Shown here piece by piece: positions 8,994 through 14,360 of a stretch of 14,360 nucleotides of DNA. The notes below the pieces were generated by a model. It was not told the DNA's origin and ran no database searches. It saw nothing but the letters and a program-made list of their open reading frames with translations. The position numbers and the translations under genes were made by a program. The stretch spans positions 1 through 14,360 of the forward strand of contig DMDA01000051.1 of the NCBI GenBank assembly GCA_003451595.1. The letters are read 5' to 3'. Position 1 is the stretch's first letter. Each line of letters begins with the position of its first letter. This DNA is from Chloroflexota bacterium. GTDB taxonomy: Bacteria; Chloroflexota; Anaerolineae; Caldilineales; Caldilineaceae.

Positions 8994-10406
8994 ATGCAAT
9001 CGGTGGAAAAACCCTTGGGCGCCGCTGGCCCGCTTGTCGAAAACGAATCGAACCAACGCCCATCCTGGCGCGTAACCTGGCAGGAGATGATGGTGGTGGG
9101 GCGCGAGCGCTGGTCGCTGATCTGGAAGCCGCTGGCGCTGATGGTGGCTGTATTTCTGGCCTTCTACTATCTGCCGCTGGGCTGGCCACGCTTCGACAAC
9201 GCGCTCTTTGAATCCCTGGAACTGACGAAGTGGTACGCCCAAGAGCATGTCATTCTTTGCCTGCTGCCAGCCTTCTACATCGCCGGCGCCATCGCCGTCT
9301 TTGTGAGCCAGGGATCGGTGATGCGCTACCTGGGCGCGGGCGCCAACAAGGTGCTCTCTTACGGCGTCGCCTCGGTTTCTGGCACGGTGCTGGCAGTCTG
9401 CTCGTGTACGGTGCTGCCGCTGTTTGCTGGCATTCATCGCATGGGCGCCGGGTTGGGTCCGGCAATTGCTTTCCTCTACTCCGGTCCGGCCATCAACGTG
9501 CTGGCAATCGTGATGACGGCGGCAGTGCTGGGGCCGTCGTTGGGCATTGCCCGCGCAGTGGGCGCCATCACCTTCAGCGTCGTGATTGGGCTGATCATGG
9601 CGATGCTCTATCGCCGAGAAGAACAGGCCAAGGTCAAGGCGCAAGCCATGATGCCGGCGCCGGAAGTGACGCGGCCGCTCTGGCAAAATGCTGTCTACTT
9701 TGGCTCGATGGTGGGCATCCTGGTTTTTGCCAACTGGGGCAAGCCACAGGAGATCAGCGGGCTGTGGGGCGCCATCTACACGGCCAAGTGGGCGATTACG
9801 GCAGGCTTTGGCTTGCTGCTGGCCTTTGCCCTCTGGCGCTGGTTCGGCGTGCTCTGGTGGAAGGTCGCGGCGATCGTGCTGATTACGGCTGGCGCGGCGC
9901 TGCTCTTCCCGACGCAGCCGCAGGTCCCGTTCATCGTCGGCCTGATCGGGCTGACCGTGTTGACGAGCACAGCGCAGGACGAGATGGGCGACTGGTTCGA
10001 TCAGAGTTGGGGCTTTGCCAAACAGATTCTGCCGCTGCTGCTGATGGGCGTGCTGATCTCCGGTTTCCTGCTGGGTCGCCCCGGCCACGAGGGCTTGATT
10101 CCCTCTGAATGGGTGGCGGCGGCGGTGGGCGGCAACACGTTGTTGTCGAACTTCGTGGCGTCGTTCCTCGGCGCGTTCATGTACTTCGCCACGCTGACCG
10201 AAGTGCCGATCGTGCAGGGGCTGGTCGGCGCGGGGATGGGGCAGGGGCCGGCGCTGGCGCTGCTGCTGGCGGGGCCGGCTTTGAGCCTGCCCAACATGCT
10301 CGTCATCCGCAGCGTGCTCGGCACCCAGAAGACCGTGGTCTTCGTGACGCTGGTCATCGTCTTCGCCACGCTCACCGGCTGGATGTACGGCGCCTGGATT
10401 GCGTAG
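8994..10406 (+). CDS. ArsP/DUF318-family permease
   Basis: A 470-residue polytopic membrane protein of the ArsP_1 (former DUF318) permease family. Known ArsP proteins export trivalent organoarsenicals such as methylarsenite; many other members are uncharacterised metal/metalloid permeases. The diagnostic segment LAVCSCTVLPLFAGIHRMGAG carries Cys136 and Cys138 and is followed by PAIAFLYSGPAINVLA. A second half-repeat LALLLAGPALSLPNMLVIR lies near the C-terminus, showing the internal duplication of the family. About ten hydrophobic segments are visible, with a long loop near residues 205-235. The ATG follows AGGAG (8982-8986) by 7 nt, 14 nt after the second arsR. It is longer than many ArsP proteins (about 300-350, from memory) because of extra middle helices. 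The CSC pair could bind the thiophilic substrate; the exact substrate is not known. Confidence 0.85.
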   Translation: MQSVEKPLGAAGPLVENESNQRPSWRVTWQEMMVVGRERWSLIWKPLALMVAVFLAFYYLPLGWPRFDNALFESLELTKWYAQEHVILCLLPAFYIAGAIAVFVSQGSVMRYLGAGANKVLSYGVASVSGTVLAVCSCTVLPLFAGIHRMGAGLGPAIAFLYSGPAINVLAIVMTAAVLGPSLGIARAVGAITFSVVIGLIMAMLYRREEQAKVKAQAMMPAPEVTRPLWQNAVYFGSMVGILVFANWGKPQEISGLWGAIYTAKWAITAGFGLLLAFALWRWFGVLWWKVAAIVLITAGAALLFPTQPQVPFIVGLIGLTVLTSTAQDEMGDWFDQSWGFAKQILPLLLMGVLISGFLLGRPGHEGLIPSEWVAAAVGGNTLLSNFVASFLGAFMYFATLTEVPIVQGLVGAGMGQGPALALLLAGPALSLPNMLVIRSVLGTQKTVVFVTLVIVFATLTGWMYGAWIA

Positions 10407-10509
10407 GCGGGGTGAGGGGCGAGTTGCGAGGGGCGTCTACTTCGCAAGCTAATCGGTTGCAGTTCACAGGTCATCATTGGATTTCATGCAATTGGGAAAG
10501 GATAGATCA

Positions 10510-10746
10510 ATGAAGAAGCTACAGATTCTCGGCACCGGCTGCGCCAAATGTCAGCAGTTGACGCTGCACACCGAAAAGGCGGCGCAGGCAATCGGCATCG
10601 AGTACGAACTGGAAAAGGTGACGGACATCGACCAGATCATGAGCTTTGGCGTGATGGTGACGCCCGCACTGGCGGTCGACGGCGTGGTTAAGGTTGTGGG
10701 CAAGGTGCCATCGGTGGAACAGTTGAAGCAGGTGCTGGTGGCCTGA
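10510..10746 (+). CDS. Small thioredoxin-like redox-active disulfide protein (CAKC)
   Basis: A 78-residue single-domain thioredoxin-fold protein. It shows the beta1 strand MKKLQILGTG, active-site motif C11-A-K-C14, and the cis-proline loop GVMVTPALAVDG (Pro52), followed by GKVPSVEQLKQVL. It belongs to the 'redox-active disulfide protein 2'/thioredoxin_3 type, which is commonly encoded beside ArsP/DUF318 permeases. It may deliver reducing power or metalloid-bound thiols to the permease; this is inference from context. The ATG at 10510 has AAAGGA (10497-10502) 7 nt upstream; an in-frame TTG at 10477 is unlikely. It lies 103 nt after the permease and is the last gene before the long hairpin. Confidence 0.88.
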   Translation: MKKLQILGTGCAKCQQLTLHTEKAAQAIGIEYELEKVTDIDQIMSFGVMVTPALAVDGVVKVVGKVPSVEQLKQVLVA

Positions 10747-10817
10747 GTCCCTTCATTGATGGTATGAGATCGATGCCTTTGCGATTTTGACATCGGTGTG
10801 GAGGCGTGTTATAAAGT

Positions 10818-10883
<66 letters not shown>

Positions 10884-10923
10884 CACTCTTGATGTGACTT
10901 CAAGTGCAATCTAGCTAGCCTTT

Positions 10924-12282
10924 TCATTGAAGCACGACCGTGTCACTGGCAGCGGTCGTTTGGCCGGTTGACGCCACGCGCAGCGCGTCGCGGCTTTGTG
11001 GCGTGGCGGCGCGTTTGCGTTGAATTTCTTGCAACAACTGTCGCGTTCGTCGTCCGTTGTCGGGTAAGGAGTTGCGCAGTTCCCAGGCCTGGCGCAACAG
11101 CAGTTCAGCTTCCTCGAATTGCTGTTTCTGCGCCAGCAGCGCGCCCAGATTAGCCATGGCCAGGACGGAGAGGGGATTCTCCTCAAGTTGGTGGCGCAGA
11201 CGTATCTCTTGCACATCGACTTTGGCTGATCCTCGCAATTTGACGCCCAGGTCGAAGATGATTGAGGGCATGACTTCGGGGCGGTAATAGTCAGCGCGGT
11301 GACGTACGACGCAGCGTGTCCGGGGCACGATCATGTCCACCTCACGCAGAATACGGAGTGTGAGCACGGCGCTCTCGACTTCGGCATCGACATCAAGAAA
11401 GATATGCTCACCAGAATCGATCATGGCGTTGACCGGTTCCTCGCGGTCGCCATAGGTAATGCTTTTCAGCAACACCATCTGTACGCTGCGGTTGTCCACC
11501 GTTAGCCGCCCGCCGCTGTACGAGACCTTGATCTGTTCGGCAACGACTGCCTGTTCGCGCTCAATAGAAAGCATCTGTTTCTGTGGCATTTGCACATCGA
11601 GAATCTCAAAGAAGTCGGGCGAATATTGTTTGAAGATGCCTACATGCTCGTGCACCTCGTCGTCATCTTCCATGATCTCGAAGACCATCTTCTGGCCGAT
11701 AAAGCGCTCCAGTAACGGATCATAGCCGCTGCCGACGCTGCCGATGAAGGTTGTGCCCAGCTCGCGCAGCCGCACTTCGCTCTGTTCGGTGATATAGCGT
11801 CCGGCCGGCTTGCGCAGCCCACCGATGATCAGCCCGATCACTTCGCTCAGTGATTCGGAGGCCAGCGAGATGAAGTTGCGGGCGTGGCGCGCCATTCGCC
11901 GGAGGAAACGGGGATGCAGCGAGCGCTCTAGGTCTTTGCGCCGGCGTGCGCGCGTCTTGGCGTCGAGTTCATCGATGTAGCGGTAGATGGCGTGAATTCT
12001 GCCAAACTCTTGCGTGTAGAGCACATAGCTGGATTCGACGTGATTGTCGTCGGCGACGGAGTCAGTATAGCGTAGTTCGAGTCCTGTAGACGCCAGCTCC
12101 AGCTTGCCCCAGATGATCTTATCGTCAGTGCATTCTACGGTTACGACATAATCGATGAAGGATTTGAGACAAGGATCGCGGCGCCGCGCCCGAATGTAAG
12201 CACCCAACAACGTCGCGCAAAAGACCAATCCAATTGTTGCCAACAGGGTGACATCGAACACTTCAGAGAACCAGGAAAACAT
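10924..12282 (-). CDS. Hypothetical membrane-anchored protein with C-terminal TPR-like helices
   Basis: A 452-residue protein of unknown function. Residues about 10-29 form one hydrophobic N-terminal helix followed by RARRR, so the remainder is probably cytoplasmic. The middle (about 40-360) mixes beta-rich stretches and has no motif I recognise. It includes an acidic patch EIMEDDDEVHEH and a region FIDYVVTVECTDDKIIWGKLEL. Residues about 369-403 (NPLSVLAMANLGALLAQKQQFEEAELLLRQAW) match one TPR repeat, suggesting protein-protein contacts. It starts 26 nt after the stop of the zinc-ribbon/NHL gene on the same strand, so the two are likely co-transcribed. It runs convergently toward the arsenic cluster and shows no functional link to it. 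Confidence 0.7.
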   Translation of the reverse strand: MFSWFSEVFDVTLLATIGLVFCATLLGAYIRARRRDPCLKSFIDYVVTVECTDDKIIWGKLELASTGLELRYTDSVADDNHVESSYVLYTQEFGRIHAIYRYIDELDAKTRARRRKDLERSLHPRFLRRMARHARNFISLASESLSEVIGLIIGGLRKPAGRYITEQSEVRLRELGTTFIGSVGSGYDPLLERFIGQKMVFEIMEDDDEVHEHVGIFKQYSPDFFEILDVQMPQKQMLSIEREQAVVAEQIKVSYSGGRLTVDNRSVQMVLLKSITYGDREEPVNAMIDSGEHIFLDVDAEVESAVLTLRILREVDMIVPRTRCVVRHRADYYRPEVMPSIIFDLGVKLRGSAKVDVQEIRLRHQLEENPLSVLAMANLGALLAQKQQFEEAELLLRQAWELRNSLPDNGRRTRQLLQEIQRKRAATPQSRDALRVASTGQTTAASDTVVLQ

Positions 12283-12308
12283 AGACGGCGCCTCGGCTTT
12301 TGTGGTGT

Positions 12309-13736
12309 TTACGGGCGGATCTGATAAGCCAGGATTTCGGTGCGGGCGGCGACGTAGAGGATATCTTCGTCACTGATGACGATCCCAAAAGGATAGGACG
12401 GCGTGTCAAAGGTGTGCAGAAATTGACCATCGCTGTCGTAGACCTTGATGCCAAAGATGTCGGCGACGTAGACGCGTCCCTGACTGTCGACGGCGACAGC
12501 GCCGGCGGCGCGCAACCTGGCAGGCGCTTCATCGGCGCCTCGGCTGGGACCGGCGATACGGTCGATGAAGCGCCCGTCGGAGCCAAACTTCACCAGTACG
12601 TCTTGTGATTCGCCCAGCGCGTAGATATTGCCCAGCCCATCCACAGCAATGGCGGTTGTGGTTTCCAGACCACCGATGTTGGCTTCGATGGCGTTCTCGA
12701 TGCGCAACGTCACGGCGCCGTCAGCGTCGAAGCGCACGATGTCGCCGCCCCAGACTGCATAGACCGCACCGTCGGCGCCCACGGCGACGCTGTCCTGATA
12801 GCTGCCAAAGGCGTCGGTTGGCGGTGGCAACGCCGCCTGCCGGGCGCCGGTCAGCCCGTCATATTGCAGCAAATCGCCGCGATAGGGCAGATAGAGACTG
12901 CTGTTCCGGTTGGCCGCAAATTGGTCGGTGTAGAAATCTCCTTCCCCCACCTGCCACAGCGTCAGGAAGGTGCCCGGCTTACCCTGGGGCACGCCCGTGA
13001 TGTCGAAGACCTGAATGCGTCCGGAAGTGTATTCGCCCACGAAGAGATGGCCAGCGTTGTCGAGTGCAATAGCACGCGCATCTTCGAACTTACCTGGTCC
13101 GATGCCTTCGGCGCCAAAACGCGCCAGCTGCGTCACTGGTGCGTCGCTCAAGCTGGCGACCGCGTTTTGCGCCTGCTGCGATAATTCGGAAAACAACTGT
13201 TGCGATGCTTGCCCGGAGTCGCTGATAGTGAGGGTAGTCTGCTGTACGCCGAATATAGCGAAGAGGACGCTGCCGATGATCGCCGCCACCAGGAGCAGCA
13301 TGACCAGGAATAGGCAGCCGGTCCGTCGGCGGGTTGGCTGGTGTAGATCGTAGACGGTGCCGCGATAAGAGGGCGGTGTTGGAGAAACTGCAGTTGCTTG
13401 CATTTGCCCACTCGACGGCAGGTGCTCGCGTTCGAGCGTCTCGACTGCCATCTTTGCCGCCTGTAAAGTGCCGCCAAAGTTCTCGTGGTAGAGTTTGATC
13501 GCGGCAATCTTGTTGTTGCGCCGGATCAAGTCAAGCATCTGCTGCGTCACCTGCGCAACATCAAGAGCAGCAGGCGCCTCTGCAGCAGGCAATGCGGGGG
13601 TGTCGCTTGCGGGCGCCTCACGCCATCCTGGGGGGACAACGATCTGTGTATCGCAATATGGACAATGTAGCGAGGTTGCCTTGCCGTCATATTCGAGTGG
13701 GGCATTGCAGGCGGGGCAATGCAGTCGTTGCAGCAT
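12309..13736 (-). CDS. Zinc-ribbon / L7-L12-like / transmembrane / NHL beta-propeller protein
   Basis: A 475-residue fusion. Residues 7-28 form a zinc ribbon (C7PAC10 ... C25PYC28). Residues about 64-102 (VTQQMLDLIRRNNKIAAIKLYHENFGGTLQAAKMAVETLE) resemble the C-terminal domain motif of ribosomal protein L7/L12 (IKxYRExTGxxLxxAKxxVE). After a Pro-rich linker comes one transmembrane helix (about 140-163). From about 205 to the end are NHL/SMP30-type propeller blades, for example ARAIALDNAGHLFVGEYTSGRIQVFD (219-245), TAIAVDGLGNIYAL and GAVAVDSQGRVYVAD. The propeller would lie outside the membrane if the ribbon is cytoplasmic. Such proteins may act as sensors or scaffolds; no enzyme residues are seen. 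No strong ribosome binding site precedes the ATG at 13736. It is followed by the 452-residue gene after 26 nt. Confidence 0.75.
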   Translation of the reverse strand: MLQRLHCPACNAPLEYDGKATSLHCPYCDTQIVVPPGWREAPASDTPALPAAEAPAALDVAQVTQQMLDLIRRNNKIAAIKLYHENFGGTLQAAKMAVETLEREHLPSSGQMQATAVSPTPPSYRGTVYDLHQPTRRRTGCLFLVMLLLVAAIIGSVLFAIFGVQQTTLTISDSGQASQQLFSELSQQAQNAVASLSDAPVTQLARFGAEGIGPGKFEDARAIALDNAGHLFVGEYTSGRIQVFDITGVPQGKPGTFLTLWQVGEGDFYTDQFAANRNSSLYLPYRGDLLQYDGLTGARQAALPPPTDAFGSYQDSVAVGADGAVYAVWGGDIVRFDADGAVTLRIENAIEANIGGLETTTAIAVDGLGNIYALGESQDVLVKFGSDGRFIDRIAGPSRGADEAPARLRAAGAVAVDSQGRVYVADIFGIKVYDSDGQFLHTFDTPSYPFGIVISDEDILYVAARTEILAYQIRP

Positions 13737-13787
13737 ATCGAATGTGCACCAATCTTCTCGTGCAGTTGGTCAATCAATTTGGTGGTT

Positions 13788-13820
13788 GTGCATTTTATGC
13801 ACCTGGCATAAATGGCGCAA
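13788..13820 (-). promoter_or_regulatory. Possible promoter of the minus-strand gene pair with a GTGCAT palindrome
   Basis: Read on the minus strand, TTGCGC (13820-13815) and TAAAAT (13797-13792) are 17 nt apart. A 15-nt dyad GTGCAT-TTT-ATGCAC (13788-13802, plus-strand reading) is centred on the -10 box, and a separate GTGCAC lies at 13744-13749. The -35 part overlaps the hairpin that follows the upstream gene. The fit to consensus is moderate. Confidence 0.35.
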
Positions 13821-13850
13821 CTACGCCAGCGCAGCCGACGGCGTAGTTGC
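13817..13850 (-). terminator. Hairpin directly after the upstream minus-strand gene
   Basis: An 11-bp perfect stem, GCAACTACGCC (13817-13827) with GGCGTAGTTGC (13840-13850), has a 12-nt loop and starts 3 nt past the TAA of the partial gene (minus strand). A clear U-run is missing after it (only ATTTA nearby on the minus strand), so termination may be weak or the hairpin may simply protect the 3' end. Confidence 0.5.
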
Positions 13851-13853
13851 TTG

Positions 13854-14360
13854 TTACCCCAGCCATGTCAATGGCGTCATGGCTGGCAGCGCAGCCGGTA
13901 AAACGGACGCCAGCAATACGACGGCTGCGGTTGCCTGCGCTGCCCACCCCTCGATCAGCGCGCCCTCTGCCGTTGTCACGCGTACGGGCCACCATGTCAG
14001 CCCGTCGCGTATCGCCGATGTGCCGATGACTGTCGCCGCCTGTCCTGGCGTCAGCGCGGTCAGGGTGTCGCTTTCTGCCTTGTCAACAAAGCCCGGTGAG
14101 CGGCGCACACGCACTGCCGCCTGCGCAAAGACGATGTCGCCGGGGCGAAAGTCGATAGGGTTGTCGGGCGGCGCCGGTTTGGGCGGCGGCGCTGGCGTGA
14201 TGGCGTCAGCCTGTGTTTGCAGGGCAGCGGCGCGCTCCCGATAGAGGTTGAAGAGGGCATCGAAGTGGCCGCCATGCCATTTGCGATCCATGCCAGAATC
14301 GTCGTCGCCATCGCCGATATCGCCGTTGACAGGCATGAACCCCCATTGCATGTAGCCGCT
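13854..14360 (-). CDS. C-terminal part of a bacterial SH3-like domain protein (partial)
   Basis: The frame is open to the right edge of the window (codons S-G-Y precede the first Met at 14351), so this is the 3' part of a longer gene. The visible part starts with an Asp/Gly-rich segment (VNGDIGDGDDDSGMDRKW) and a helix (HFDALFNLYRERAAALQTQAD). A Pro-rich linker (PAPPPKPAPPD) follows, then a bacterial SH3 (SH3_3/YgiM-like) domain: GDIVFAQAAVRVRRSPGF, LTALTPGQAATVIG, WWPVRVTTAEGALIEGWAA. Such domains often bind cell-wall peptides or form repeats in surface proteins. The final tail is hydrophobic and Ala/Leu-rich (VVLLASVLPAALPAMTPL). The function of the whole protein cannot be judged from this part. 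Confidence 0.6.
   Translation of the reverse strand, partial: SGYMQWGFMPVNGDIGDGDDDSGMDRKWHGGHFDALFNLYRERAAALQTQADAITPAPPPKPAPPDNPIDFRPGDIVFAQAAVRVRRSPGFVDKAESDTLTALTPGQAATVIGTSAIRDGLTWWPVRVTTAEGALIEGWAAQATAAVVLLASVLPAALPAMTPLTWLG

Noticed and set aside
8910..10088. 392-codon open frame on the minus strand
   Set aside because: It is antisense to the ArsP-type permease, very rich in Gln/His/Arg, with no recognisable domain or start signal.

Overview
The window looks like chromosomal DNA from a GC-rich bacterium. The overall style of the proteins suggests a Chloroflexota-type (Roseiflexus/Chloroflexus-like) environmental genome. That is inference from general resemblance: no rRNA or marker gene is present to settle it. 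The first 19 bases are not biological. They match the Tn5/Nextera mosaic-end adapter exactly, so natural sequence begins at about base 20 and the left edge is a contig end.

Bases 49-4998 (+ strand) hold a four-gene respiratory module. It contains a TorD-like chaperone, a Tat-exported DMSO-reductase-family molybdopterin (Mo/W-bisPGD) catalytic subunit of PsrA/PhsA type, a four-[4Fe-4S] electron-transfer subunit with a C-terminal membrane anchor, and a ten-helix NrfD/HybB-type quinone-interacting membrane subunit. The last three genes are tightly coupled: a 2-nt gap between the first two, then a 20-nt overlap. The substrate cannot be read from sequence. Sulfur compounds or arsenic oxyanions are the leading options, and the arsenic neighbourhood favours testing the latter.

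Bases 5177-8333 (+) form a first arsenic block: a near-consensus sigma70-type promoter with overlapping palindromes, an ArsR/SmtB repressor (CxC sensor), an Acr3 arsenite efflux pump with its conserved Cys and Glu, and a SPASM radical SAM protein with an N-terminal AbrB-like domain. The radical SAM protein resembles the 'tungsten cofactor oxidoreductase radical SAM maturase' family. Bases 8528-10746 (+) form a second block with its own promoter: a different ArsR (CVC plus C-terminal CTCPKC), an ArsP/DUF318 permease with a CSC motif, and a 78-residue thioredoxin-like CxxC protein. A long perfect hairpin with a T-run (10818-10883) closes the + strand genes.

Bases 10924-14360 (- strand) carry unrelated genes read toward the arsenic cluster: the 3' end of an SH3-like protein (partial), a zinc-ribbon / L7-L12-like / transmembrane / NHL-propeller fusion, and a membrane-anchored protein with a TPR-like C-terminus.

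Taken together, this is an arsenic/redox island. One module may use or transform an oxyanion outside the membrane. Two separately controlled modules sense and export inorganic As(III) and probably a second (organo)arsenical or metal species. The most unusual element is the radical SAM maturase-like gene placed between the two arsenic modules without its usual aldehyde:ferredoxin oxidoreductase partner.
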